Shown: piece by piece, positions 47,275 to 56,186 of the stretch
How positions within the stretch are numbered: position 1 is the stretch's first letter
Layout: each line of letters starts with the position of its first letter
Source of the DNA: Stutzerimonas zhaodongensis
GTDB taxonomy: Bacteria; Pseudomonadota; Gammaproteobacteria; Pseudomonadales; Pseudomonadaceae
Assembly (NCBI RefSeq): GCF_003696365.1
Contig: NZ_RFFM01000004.1
Coordinates: 186,001 to 250,000 of the forward strand
Direction: 5' to 3'
DNA length: 64,000 nt
Notes under the pieces: model-generated
What the model saw: the letters and a program-made list of their open reading frames with translations, nothing else
The model's database searches: none
What the model was told of the DNA's origin: nothing
Translations under genes and position numbers: made by a program

Positions 47275-48186
47275 TCAATCGCCACCGACGGCGAAGTTGG
47301 GAAGACTGTTCACCGGCTGGGCGAAATCGAAAGGAATGGATTCAACGGCCAGTCCCACGTTGCGCTGGACCACGAAGTGCAGGTGTGGGCCAGTGCTGTT
47401 GCCGGTGTTGCCCGAGCGCGCGAGCAGGCTGCCGGTTTCGATGCGCTGGCCTTCGCGGACGTTCACCGATCCCTTCATCAGGTGCAGGTAAACGCCCATG
47501 GTGCCGTCATCGTGCAGCACTCGAACGAAATTACCGGCCGGGTTGTTACCACGCCCGGTCTGTTCATTCTCGATCTTCACTACCATGCCGCCGCGCGCTG
47601 CCACGATCGGCGTGCCTTCGGGCATGGCGATGTCAGCGGCGTAACGGCCTTTCGGCGTGAAGTGGCTGTATTTGCCGTTGGCACCCTGAGTAAGGCGGAA
47701 GGGACCGCCCCGCCAGGGCAACGGGTAGCGGTAGGGTTTGGGCAGCATGCGCGGATCACCCAGCGCGTGACGCAGCTTGGGCGTGTACTTGAGTGGCTTG
47801 GATGAGTCGAGCGGCGCGAGTGTTGCCAGTCGGATCTGGCTGCGAGGAGGCAGCACCCAGCGGATAGGTTTGTCCGGTGCGCCGACGGCGTTGTGTACGC
47901 CGGTCAGTTTGAGTTCGATATCCACTGGCGCAAACAGATCATTGCGCACCACCAGGGTCTCACCGCCGGCATGTTTGCGGGTTTCCAGCTTCACCTGCGT
48001 GTCGAGCTTCTCGACCATTCGGTCGCTGAAGGTGAACACCTTCGCGCCCGGTGCGGCCTGGTCGCTGTAGGTGACCACGCCGTTGGCGTCAGTGTATTTG
48101 TAGATGGTCAGCGCCGACGCGGACGACGCTAGCCAGAACGACCCGAGAACGAGAATGATGCGCCACGACATAACGGCAGACTTCAT
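47275..48186 (-). CDS. DUF4124 / M23-type peptidase-like protein, probably degenerate
   Basis: 303 aa with a signal peptide (cleavage near SSASA), an N-terminal DUF4124 domain (IYKYTDANGVVTYSDQ) and a C-terminal LytM/M23 domain (~160-290). YLHL (H235) and HLH (268-270) are present, but the first zinc ligand of the HxxxD motif is Arg (R181-Y-A-A-D185). It may therefore be a regulator of amidases like EnvC or NlpD rather than a hydrolase, unless H175 substitutes. It belongs to the ancestral neighbourhood beside the PilZ-type regulator. Confidence 0.85.
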   Translation of the reverse strand: MKSAVMSWRIILVLGSFWLASSASALTIYKYTDANGVVTYSDQAAPGAKVFTFSDRMVEKLDTQVKLETRKHAGGETLVVRNDLFAPVDIELKLTGVHNAVGAPDKPIRWVLPPRSQIRLATLAPLDSSKPLKYTPKLRHALGDPRMLPKPYRYPLPWRGGPFRLTQGANGKYSHFTPKGRYAADIAMPEGTPIVAARGGMVVKIENEQTGRGNNPAGNFVRVLHDDGTMGVYLHLMKGSVNVREGQRIETGSLLARSGNTGNSTGPHLHFVVQRNVGLAVESIPFDFAQPVNSLPNFAVGGD

Positions 48187-48338
48187 AGGGTTATGCAGTA
48201 AGAGGGCTGCAGACTAGCAGCGCAACGGAGCACACGCGAGCCACCGACCGTCGGCCTGTGAATTTGTTCCGGCAGCAGCGCGAGGTTTCGGATGAGCGGA
48301 GTGTCGTTCAGCTGAGCAAGGGGGATAGGCGCCCCGGT

Positions 48339-49253
48339 TCACGCGCCTGGTACGAAGTGCCGTTGTGCTGTGCCTCGCGCGATGAGGCGCGAGAGGTAGT
48401 CGAGTTTCTGCGGGTCGCGGTCGACGAAACGGAAGGTCAGCTGCAGCCATTCGCTGTCTGGCTTCGGCTCAACGGCCGCAACGGCGTGCAGGTAACCGTT
48501 GAGGCGCGCTACCTCACCGCCTTCGCTCTGCTCAAGATCGAGCACGGCACTTTCCAGCACCTGCGGCAAGGTCTCGCCACGCCTGACCACCAGCAAACCT
48601 TCCTTGAGGCTCAACGCCTTGATCACGCAAGGCAGCGTACCCGATGCCAGGCGCAGCTGACCTTGCCCACGTCCTGAATTCGCGGCGGCGGCCGCAGCTG
48701 GTTTGCCGGCCGGAGGTCGGATCAGAGGCGACGCTGCAGCAGGCGACGGCGCATTAGTGGCAGCGGGCTTGACGACGTCGGCCTTGCCTCCCGTCAGTGC
48801 CGCGAGCGAGTCATTGGCCATCCCTGTATTGGTCGGGCGGGCAGGCGCGCTGGCGGCCAGCGCATCGAGCTTGCCGGCCCGGCCCAGCGCCTTGCGCACC
48901 TTGGTGGTCAGCTGTTCGTTGGAGAACGGCTTGCCGATAAAGTCGGAAACCCCGGACTGGATAGCCTGGACCACGTTTTCTTTGTCGCCACGACTGGTGA
49001 CCATGATGAACGGGGTGGTCTTGAGCTTGTCTTGGGCACGGCACCATGTGAGCAGTTCGAGACCGGACATTTCCGGCATTTCCCAATCGCAGAGGATGAG
49101 GTCGAAAGAATCCCGATCGAGCATCTGCTGGGCCTTGCGCCCGTTCACGGCGTCTTCGATGCGAATTCCCGGGAACTGGCTGCGCAGCCCCTTCTTGATC
49201 AGATCCCGAATGAAGGGCGCGTCATCCACCACCAATACACTGACTTTGCTCAT
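48339..49253 (-). CDS. Response regulator with C-terminal PilZ-like domain
   Basis: 304 aa from ATG 49253, with GGAG before it. A CheY-like receiver (VLVVDDAPFIRDLI; phosphoacceptor Asp in LILCDWEMPEM; Lys in FIGKPFSN) is joined by a long Ala/Pro-rich linker (~130-195) to a PilZ-like domain (~200-300). The RxxxR c-di-GMP motif of active PilZ domains is not evident, so binding of the nucleotide is doubtful. It lies between the M23-like gene and the phosphate-uptake region in related genomes. Partner kinase unknown. Confidence 0.85.
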   Translation of the reverse strand: MSKVSVLVVDDAPFIRDLIKKGLRSQFPGIRIEDAVNGRKAQQMLDRDSFDLILCDWEMPEMSGLELLTWCRAQDKLKTTPFIMVTSRGDKENVVQAIQSGVSDFIGKPFSNEQLTTKVRKALGRAGKLDALAASAPARPTNTGMANDSLAALTGGKADVVKPAATNAPSPAAASPLIRPPAGKPAAAAAANSGRGQGQLRLASGTLPCVIKALSLKEGLLVVRRGETLPQVLESAVLDLEQSEGGEVARLNGYLHAVAAVEPKPDSEWLQLTFRFVDRDPQKLDYLSRLIARGTAQRHFVPGA

Positions 49254-49434
49254 CACTCGCTCCTGCTTGAATGGTCGTCAGCATAGCGTTAGCAGCCCAA
49301 CGAAAAAAGCATTCCGGATCAACGCGCAGAAATGCGCCGCCAGCCTGAAACGTAGAGCTCCGTGCGTCATCACCACAGATCAGTTCATGCGCGGCATACT
49401 GCGCCAATCCACTTCCGCTATCGCGAGGCTCCAG

Positions 49435-50220
49435 ATGGTTCAGCATATCCTCGTCGCCCATGACCTCAGCCCTGATGCTGACTTGGCCCTGGCCCGCGCG
49501 GCTCGACTGGCGCAGCAGGCCAGGTCCAGGCTAAGCGTGTTGCACGTTCTGGAAGGCGATGCTGACGAGCGGAACGCGCGTACCAAGTTGCATGCAGCAC
49601 TCGAACAGCACGCGCCTGGTCAGCAGCAGCTCTGGATCCGACAGGGCCGCGCCGCTGACGAAATTCTCACTCAGACGGCGGGTCTCGAGGCCGATCTGTT
49701 GGTGATGGGCCGCCATCATCGCTTGTCCCCGCAAGGGTTCGCCGGCACGACCCTCGAGCAGGTACTGCAAAGCTGCCCTGCCCCGCTGCTGCTTGCGGTC
49801 GCCCCGATTGCGCCGTACTCACGTGCGCTGGCTGCGCTGGACTATTCGGGCTGCGCCAGCCGCGCGCTGCAAACGGCATGGGGGCTGCTGTCGGCAACTG
49901 GCGAACTTACGGCACTGAATATCCATGAAACCTCTGAGCTGCAGCAGCCGGACGAATCGGAGCTGTCGCTGCAACGGGAGCTGTTCGAACAACTGGTCGC
50001 CGACCTGCGTGCAGACCTCGGCGAGAACGATCGTCAACTTCATAGCAGCCTTCGCTACGGTGAGCGCAATAACTGCCTGGATTCGGCCATCGCCGCAGTA
50101 CAACCGCAGCTTCTCGCACTCGGCAGCCACAGCCGCGGCGAAATCAGCGACGCATTGCTCGGCAGCTTGACGCGGCAATACCTCGACCATCCTCCCTGCG
50201 ACATTCTCATCGCACGCTGA
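49435..50220 (+). CDS. Tandem universal stress protein (UspE-like)
   Basis: 261 aa from ATG 49435, with GAGG 8 bases before. Two Usp domains in tandem: the first begins VQHILVAHDLSPDADLALA and has DLLVMGRHHRLSPQGFAGTT; the second begins ALAALDYSGCASRALQTAWG and ends LLALGSHSRGEISDALLGS. The GxxG-type nucleotide motifs are partly kept. A longer open frame upstream is a shadow of the response regulator gene. Confidence 0.88.
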   Translation: MVQHILVAHDLSPDADLALARAARLAQQARSRLSVLHVLEGDADERNARTKLHAALEQHAPGQQQLWIRQGRAADEILTQTAGLEADLLVMGRHHRLSPQGFAGTTLEQVLQSCPAPLLLAVAPIAPYSRALAALDYSGCASRALQTAWGLLSATGELTALNIHETSELQQPDESELSLQRELFEQLVADLRADLGENDRQLHSSLRYGERNNCLDSAIAAVQPQLLALGSHSRGEISDALLGSLTRQYLDHPPCDILIAR

Positions 50221-50677
50221 TAACAGTGCGGGACCTCATCATGTCGTTTGGCCCCGAAGGGGGCTAGCCTGCGCCGCTCAGCCGCTGGGCTTCCTGTGCC
50301 GGCTTTTGCCGTTGCCTGGTCATCGCAGCGGCGCAGTTGCGTCTGCCTGATCCCCTGCTACGTTTAGTTCTACAAAACAATAACAAGAAGAACCCTATGC
50401 CAGCTCGATCCCTGTCGCAGCCTCCGGCGCTCATCGACTGTCGGCGCCAGCTCCACACGGCGCATCACGCTTATCGAAACGACCCCTTTCTCAACCTTAG
50501 CCATGTCAGGGCCGTGGGTTCTTTAGTGCGCGTTTTTGACAGCACTGCGTCATCCAGCCACCGGCGCATCTCTACCGGGCCAAGCAGCCAGGCGACCGAA
50601 ACCATCCAACCGTTCAGTGCGCAGACAGGCCGCATGCTTCGCCCTGCCTGCGCTCAACCCCAGCAAGGAGACAGGCG
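50221..50677. other. 457-bp leader region of the amino-acid-type ABC importer
   Basis: The gap holds a short GC hairpin just after the usp gene (GCCCC/GGGGC near 50255) and a strong Hfq/Crc motif at 50376-50393. An open frame from ATG 50397 runs to 50681 but its composition (Arg, Ser, Gln and His rich) is not convincing as protein. Nothing else was recognised. Confidence 0.4.
50376..50393 (+). promoter_or_regulatory. Hfq/Crc catabolite-repression (CA) motif, six AAN triplets
   Basis: AACAATAACAAGAAGAAC consists of six consecutive AAN triplets, the ideal A-rich ligand of Hfq-Crc in pseudomonads. It sits just before an ATG at 50397 and about 285 bases before the first ABC gene, so either a short upstream frame or the operon leader is under carbon catabolite control. 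Confidence 0.7.
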
Positions 50678-51889
50678 ATGATGAAGCTTCTGGCATTGGC
50701 AACGGCTACCCTGGCCGCAGCAACCGCGCTACCGGCGCTGGCAGCGGAAATTTCCGATGGCAAGGTGAAGATCGGAATCCTCAACGATCAATCTGGCGTG
50801 TACGCCGACTTCGGCGGCAAATGGTCATTCGAAGCGGCGAAAATGGCGGCGGAAGATTTCGGCGGCAAGGTTCAAGGGGCAGCCATCGAAATTGTCACCG
50901 CCGATCATCAGAACAAGCCGGACATCGCATCCAACATTTCCCGCCAGTGGTACGACCGCGAGCAGGTGGACTCCATCATGGAGCTGACCACCTCGTCCGT
51001 GGCGCTGGCCGTGCAGGGCATCTCCAAGGAAAAGAAGAAGATAAATCTGGTGACCGGCGCAGCCACCACGGAGCTGACCGGCAAGCAGTGCTCGCCGTAT
51101 GGGTTTCACTGGGCCTATGACACTCACGCGCTGGCGGTGGGCACAGGCGGTGCGCTGGTTTCTCAAGGCGGCAAGAGTTGGTACTTCCTGACTGCAGACT
51201 ATGCCTTTGGCTACTCGCTGGAGGAGCAGACCAGCAAGTTCGTCCAGGCCAACGGCGGTGAGATCAAAGGGTCTGTGCGCCATCCGCTGGCGACCAACGA
51301 TTACTCCTCTTTCCTGCTGCAGGCCCAGTCGTCCGGCGCTGAGGTCATCGGGCTGGCCAATGCGGGGCTGGATACCGCCAACGCCATCAAGCAGGCCGCG
51401 GAATTCGGCATCGTCGCCAGCGGCCAGCGCCTGGCAGCGCTGCTCTTCACCCTGTCCGAAGTTCACGGCCTTGGGCTGGAAGCCGCTCAGGGGCTGACGC
51501 TGACCGAGAGTTTCTACTGGGACCGTGACGATCAATCGCGCGAATTCGCGCAGCGCTTCTTCGAGCGTACCGGGCGCATGCCGAACATGGTCCACGCGGG
51601 GACCTATTCAGGCGTGATGCAGTACCTCAAGGCAATCGACAAGGCCGGGACAGACGAAACCGAAGCAGTGGCCAAGGCCATGCACGAGATGCCGGTGAAC
51701 GACCTGTTCGCCCGTGACGCCAAGGTCGGAGCCAATGGTCGCCTGATCAGCGACGTCTATCTGATGGAAGTGAAAAAGCCGGACGAGAGCGAGAAGCCCT
51801 GGGATTACTACAAGGTGCTCGCCACCGTGCCGGGCGATGAGGCTTACATCAAGCCCGCCGACAGCGGCTGCGACCTCGTGAAGCAATAA
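50678..51889 (+). CDS. Periplasmic substrate-binding protein of a branched-chain-amino-acid-type (HAAT) importer
   Basis: 403 aa, signal peptide ending ALPALAAE. The mature part is a two-lobe Peripla_BP_6 fold (ISDGKVKIGILNDQSGVYAD, then YFLTADYAFGYSLEEQTSKF). GGAG precedes the ATG pair at 50678/50681. It captures the substrate for the permease encoded downstream. The ligand is unknown: this family binds branched-chain amino acids, amides, urea and aromatic acids. Confidence 0.9.
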   Translation: MMKLLALATATLAAATALPALAAEISDGKVKIGILNDQSGVYADFGGKWSFEAAKMAAEDFGGKVQGAAIEIVTADHQNKPDIASNISRQWYDREQVDSIMELTTSSVALAVQGISKEKKKINLVTGAATTELTGKQCSPYGFHWAYDTHALAVGTGGALVSQGGKSWYFLTADYAFGYSLEEQTSKFVQANGGEIKGSVRHPLATNDYSSFLLQAQSSGAEVIGLANAGLDTANAIKQAAEFGIVASGQRLAALLFTLSEVHGLGLEAAQGLTLTESFYWDRDDQSREFAQRFFERTGRMPNMVHAGTYSGVMQYLKAIDKAGTDETEAVAKAMHEMPVNDLFARDAKVGANGRLISDVYLMEVKKPDESEKPWDYYKVLATVPGDEAYIKPADSGCDLVKQ

Positions 51890-51891
51890 GC

Positions 51892-52701
51892 ATGTCGGCC
51901 AATAGCAGAAAAGCTGAAAGGTCGGCGGCAGCGCCAGCGACAGACGAGCACTCGTCTGTCGTACTCTCGGCGCGCGGGTTGCGCCGGGATTTCAAGGGAT
52001 TCGTCGCCGTCAACAATGTCGACCTGGACGTGCATCACGCCCGCGTTCACGCGTTGATCGGGCCCAACGGCGCCGGCAAAACCACGGTGTTCAACCTGCT
52101 GACCAAGTTTCTGCAACCGTCTAGCGGCACCATCACCCTGCTTGGCGAAGACATTACCCGCGCGGATCCGGCCAGGGTGGCACGCATGGGGCTGGTGCGC
52201 TCATTCCAGATTTCGGCCGTCTTCCCGCACCTGAGTGTGCTGGAGAACGTGCGCGTCGCCCTGCAGCGGCCCGGTGGGCTGGCGACGCAATTCTGGCTAC
52301 CGCTGCGCTCGCTGAATCGGCTAAACGACAAGGCCATGGCGCTGATCGAGTCGGTCGGCCTGGCGGATGCCTGTAATAGCCCGGCCGCAGACCTGTCCTA
52401 CGGTCGCAAACGGGTGCTGGAGATCGCCACGACCCTCGCGCTCGAACCCAAGGTGCTGCTGCTCGACGAGCCGATGGCAGGGATGGGCCACGAGGACGTG
52501 CACATCGTCTCCGACCTCATTCGCGAAGTGGCCCGCAGCCGGGCGGTGCTGATGGTCGAGCACAACCTGAAGGTCGTCGCAGACCTCTGCCACCAGGTGA
52601 CTGTGTTGCAACGCGGGGAGATCCTCACGTCTGGCGATTACCGCAGCGTGAGCCAGGATCCTCGCGTGCGCGAGGCTTACATGGGGACCGATGATGAGTG
52701 A
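51892..52701 (+). CDS. ABC importer ATPase (LivG-like)
   Basis: 269 aa. Walker A GPNGAGKT, signature LSYGRKR in place of LSGGQ, Walker B VLLLDEPMAG, and the LivG-type helical segment after the Q-loop (VRSFQISAVFPHLSVLENVR). It powers uptake with the LivF-like protein. It starts two bases after the binding-protein stop. Confidence 0.93.
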   Translation: MSANSRKAERSAAAPATDEHSSVVLSARGLRRDFKGFVAVNNVDLDVHHARVHALIGPNGAGKTTVFNLLTKFLQPSSGTITLLGEDITRADPARVARMGLVRSFQISAVFPHLSVLENVRVALQRPGGLATQFWLPLRSLNRLNDKAMALIESVGLADACNSPAADLSYGRKRVLEIATTLALEPKVLLLDEPMAGMGHEDVHIVSDLIREVARSRAVLMVEHNLKVVADLCHQVTVLQRGEILTSGDYRSVSQDPRVREAYMGTDDE

Positions 52702-53404
52702 AGCGAAGCCGCTGCTGAGTGTTCGCGAACTCAACGCCTGGTATGGCGAAAGCCACGCGCTGCACGGGATTGACCTGGAGGTGCGCCAGGGTGAGACGGT
52801 CACCCTGCTCGGCCGCAACGGCGTGGGCAAGACCACGGCGCTGCGCTCGATCATGGGCATCATCCGTAAACGCTCGGGCACCATCCATTTCGATGGCCAC
52901 GACATGATGCGCGTACCGCTGCATCGCGCGGCCCACACCGGTATGGGCTTCGTGCCGGAGGAGCGCGGAATCTTCGCGACGCTGACCGTCGACGAAAACC
53001 TCAATCTGCCACCCATCATCGCCAAAGGCGGCATGAGCACCGTCGAAATCTATGAGCTGTTCCCCAACCTGAAGGAGCGCCGCAACAGTGCCGGGACCAA
53101 GCTGTCGGGCGGCGAGCAGCAGATGCTCGCCATCGCACGCATCTTGCGAACCGGAGCGAAACTGCTGCTGCTCGACGAGCCCACCGAGGGCCTGGCACCG
53201 GTCATCGTTCAGCGCATCGGCGACGTGTTGCTCACGCTCAAGCAGCGCGGCATGACCATCCTGCTGGTGGAGCAGAATTTCCGTTTCGCCAGCAAGGTCG
53301 CCGATCGGTTCTATCTGGTTGACCACGGCAGGATCGTCGACAGCTTCGACGTCAGCGAACTGCCAGACCGCATGTCGCTGCTCAACGAAACCCTGGGGGT
53401 CTGA
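52691..53404 (+). CDS. ABC importer ATPase (LivF-like)
   Basis: 237 aa. Walker A GRNGVGKT, signature LSGGEQQ, Walker B LLLLDEPTEG. Overlaps the LivG-like gene by 11 bases (ATG 52691; ATG 52694 also possible) and the next gene by one base, so translation is coupled. Confidence 0.93.
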   Translation: MMSEAKPLLSVRELNAWYGESHALHGIDLEVRQGETVTLLGRNGVGKTTALRSIMGIIRKRSGTIHFDGHDMMRVPLHRAAHTGMGFVPEERGIFATLTVDENLNLPPIIAKGGMSTVEIYELFPNLKERRNSAGTKLSGGEQQMLAIARILRTGAKLLLLDEPTEGLAPVIVQRIGDVLLTLKQRGMTILLVEQNFRFASKVADRFYLVDHGRIVDSFDVSELPDRMSLLNETLGV

Positions 53405-54291
53405 TGACGGAGATCTTCGGCGTGCCCATCCAGGCCTTTCTCGGCCAGCTGCTGATCGGGCTGATCAACGGCTCCTTCTACGCCATGCTGAGCCTGGGCC
53501 TTGCAATCATCTTCGGGCTGCTCAAGGTGATCAATTTCGCCCACGGCGCGCAGTACATGATGGGAGCCTTCGCCGGTTACCTGCTGCTGGCGGTGCTGGG
53601 CATCGGTTACTGGCCGGCGTTGATCCTGGCGCCGTTGATCGTTGGCCTTGCCGGCGCGGCGGTGGAGCGGCTGGCGCTATCGCGCCTGTACAACCTCGAT
53701 CACCTCTATGGCCTGCTGTTCACATTCGGTTTGGCGCTCGCGCTCGAAGGCGCCTTCCGCTACTACTACGGCTCATCCGGTCAGCCCTATGCGGTGCCGA
53801 GTCTGCTCTCTGGCGGCTACAACCTGGGCTTCATGTTCCTGCCCAAGTACCGGGCGTGGGTGGTCGTGGCATCGCTGCTGATCTGCCTGAGTACGTGGCT
53901 GCTGATCGAAAAGACCAAGCTCGGCTCCTACCTGCGCGCCGCCACCGAGAACCCCACCCTGGTACGCACCTTCGGCATCAACGTGCCGCTGCTGCTGACC
54001 TTCACCTACGGCCTCGGCGCCGGACTGGCGGGGCTGGCCGGCATTCTCGCAGCGCCCATCTATCAGGTCAGCCCGCTGATGGGTTCGAACCTGATCATCG
54101 TGGTCTTTGCGGTAGTGGTGGTAGGTGGCATGGGTTCGATCCTTGGCGCCATCATCACAGGTTACATGCTCGGCATCCTGGAAGGCCTGACCAAGGTGTT
54201 CTACCCCGAGGCATCCAATATCGTGATCTTCGTGGTCATGGCGATCGTGCTGCTCGGGCGTCCAGCGGGCCTGATGGGAAGGGATGGCTGA
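53404..54291 (+). CDS. ABC importer permease (LivH-like)
   Basis: 295 aa, about eight membrane helices, with the LivH opening LINGSFYAMLSLGLAIIFGL followed by INFAHGAQYMMGAF and the cytoplasmic coupling segment RAATENPTLVRTFGINV. ATG overlaps the preceding stop (TGATG). Confidence 0.93.
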   Translation: MTEIFGVPIQAFLGQLLIGLINGSFYAMLSLGLAIIFGLLKVINFAHGAQYMMGAFAGYLLLAVLGIGYWPALILAPLIVGLAGAAVERLALSRLYNLDHLYGLLFTFGLALALEGAFRYYYGSSGQPYAVPSLLSGGYNLGFMFLPKYRAWVVVASLLICLSTWLLIEKTKLGSYLRAATENPTLVRTFGINVPLLLTFTYGLGAGLAGLAGILAAPIYQVSPLMGSNLIIVVFAVVVVGGMGSILGAIITGYMLGILEGLTKVFYPEASNIVIFVVMAIVLLGRPAGLMGRDG

Positions 54292-55276
54292 CATGCAGCA
54301 AGCTACCGCAACGGCCGCAGCGAAGCACAAGCGCTGGAACGCCGAGACGCTACTGATCCTGCTCGGCGTCGCCACGCTGATCCTGGCGCCGCTGTACTTC
54401 TATCCGGTGTTCCTGATGAAGGTGATGTGCTTTGCACTGTTCGCCTGCGCCTTCAACCTGCTGCTGGGCTACACCGGTATTCTCTCGTTCGGTCATGCAG
54501 CCTTCTTCGGTGGTGCAGCCTATTTCACCGCCCATGCAGTGAAGGAATGGGGCCTCACGCCCGAGCTGGGCATACTCGTCGGGGTCGCAGGGGCTGCGGT
54601 GCTGGGCCTGGTAATCGGCTTTCTGGCAATTCGGCGGCAAGGCATCTACTCGACGATGATCACCCTGGCACTGTCGCAGATGTTCTTTTTCTTCTGCCTG
54701 CAGGCGCCCTTCACCCACGGCGAAGACGGCATTCAGGGCATTCCCCGCGGGCATCTGTTCGGTCTGATTGATCTGAAAGAGCCGCTTAACATGTATTTCT
54801 TCGTGCTGACGGTGTTCGTACTCGGGATGCTGGCTATCTGGCGAATCATCAATTCCCCGTTCGGCATGATCCTCAAGTCGATCCGCGAAAACGAGAACCG
54901 TGCGATATCCCTCGGCTATTCAGTCTCACGCTACAAGCTCGGCGCCTTTGTCATGTCGGCGGCACTGGCAGGGCTGGCCGGAGGACTGAAGGCACTGGTG
55001 TTCCAGTTCGCCACGCTCACCGACGTGAGTTGGCAGATGTCCGGTGAGGTGGTGCTGATGACGCTGCTTGGCGGGATCGGCACCCTGGTCGGCCCGGTTT
55101 TCGGTGCCGCACTGGTAACCAGCCTTGGCAACTATTTCGCTACGTCCGAGCTGCCGGTCACCCTGGTCACCGGCATCATTTTCATGGTCTGTGTGCTGGT
55201 GTTTCGCCGCGGCATCATCGGCGAGCTGTATGCCTCGCGCCTGGGCCGCCGAATCGAACGCTCACGTGAGGACTGA
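54284..55276 (+). CDS. ABC importer permease (LivM-like)
   Basis: 330 aa, about nine membrane helices, with NLLLGYTGILSFGHAAFFGG and the coupling segment SIRENENRAISLGYSVSRYK. It overlaps the LivH-like gene by eight bases; ATG 54293 is an alternative start. It completes a five-gene importer (binding protein, G, F, H, M). The ParA gene converges one base after its stop. Confidence 0.93.
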   Translation: MADMQQATATAAAKHKRWNAETLLILLGVATLILAPLYFYPVFLMKVMCFALFACAFNLLLGYTGILSFGHAAFFGGAAYFTAHAVKEWGLTPELGILVGVAGAAVLGLVIGFLAIRRQGIYSTMITLALSQMFFFFCLQAPFTHGEDGIQGIPRGHLFGLIDLKEPLNMYFFVLTVFVLGMLAIWRIINSPFGMILKSIRENENRAISLGYSVSRYKLGAFVMSAALAGLAGGLKALVFQFATLTDVSWQMSGEVVLMTLLGGIGTLVGPVFGAALVTSLGNYFATSELPVTLVTGIIFMVCVLVFRRGIIGELYASRLGRRIERSRED

Positions 55277-55277
55277 A

Positions 55278-56048
55278 TCAACTGCCCTCCAGATGCCCGT
55301 GCAACTCTACGAACTGCTGGGTCAGCTTATGCCTGGGGTCGAAATGAATCAGCGGCATGCAGACCTGATGGGACTCCCGCATCCTCACCGAACTCATCAG
55401 GTGAACGGGCAGTACCGGCAACCCTTCAGCCAGTAACTCGTCGATCATCTGTTGCGGCAGAGCGGCCCTGGGCTGGAACTGGTTGACGATGATGCCCTCG
55501 ACCTGGAGCCCTTCGTTGTGGTCTTCCTGCAGTTCTTCGATCTCGTTCAGCAGGCTGTATAGCGCCTGGCGGGAAAAGCTGTCGCAGTCGAAAGGGATCA
55601 GGCAGCGGTCAGCCGCGATCAACGCGGACACTGTGAAGAAATTCAGCGCAGGCGGCGTGTCGATGTAGATGCGTTCGTACTCTTCGGAAAGGCTTTCCAG
55701 CAGTTTCCGCAGCTTGTTGATCTTGTGCTTGGCTTCGAGCTTGGGCTGCAGGTCCGCCAGTTCCGCGGTGGCGGTGATGATGTGCAGGTTCTCGAATTGC
55801 GTTTCGGTGATTGGGGGGCGCGCCTTCTTGCCCGCGGCTCCTCCGGTCAGCACCTGTTTGAAGTAATCGGCGATGCCGGTGGGCAGCGACTCGCCCGTAA
55901 GCCCGGTGAGATAATGGCTGGAGTTGGCCTGAGCATCGAGATCGATCAATAGGGTGCGATAGCCCTGCTCGGCACTCACCGCTGCCAGATTGCACGCAAT
56001 GCTCGACTTGCCGACGCCGCCTTTCTGATTGAACACCACCCTTCGCAT
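55278..56048 (-). CDS. ParA-family (MinD/Soj-type) ATPase, orphan
   Basis: 256 aa with the deviant Walker A motif KGGVGKSS (9-16), DLDAQANSS and DTPPALNFF. Related proteins position plasmids, chromosomes, chemotaxis arrays or other cargo by cycling on nucleoid or membrane. There is no parB, parS-like repeat or obvious cargo gene beside it, so the partner is unknown. It is divergent from the channel gene. Confidence 0.88.
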   Translation of the reverse strand: MRRVVFNQKGGVGKSSIACNLAAVSAEQGYRTLLIDLDAQANSSHYLTGLTGESLPTGIADYFKQVLTGGAAGKKARPPITETQFENLHIITATAELADLQPKLEAKHKINKLRKLLESLSEEYERIYIDTPPALNFFTVSALIAADRCLIPFDCDSFSRQALYSLLNEIEELQEDHNEGLQVEGIIVNQFQPRAALPQQMIDELLAEGLPVLPVHLMSSVRMRESHQVCMPLIHFDPRHKLTQQFVELHGHLEGS

Positions 56049-56186
56049 GCTCCGCCCTCGCTGTCTGTTTTGATCTGGAGTCTATACAACGCAGATGGCA
56101 TTGGGGCTACTGCTTGCCTTTCCCAAGCTCCCTGCGCCGGACACCGCTTTGCTACCCTGCGGCAAAAACAAGCACAGGAGTCGCTC

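Noticed and set aside
50397..50681. 95-codon frame after the Hfq/Crc motif
   Set aside because: Its Arg/Ser/Gln/His-rich composition is not protein-like; kept only as a possible leader frame in the findings.
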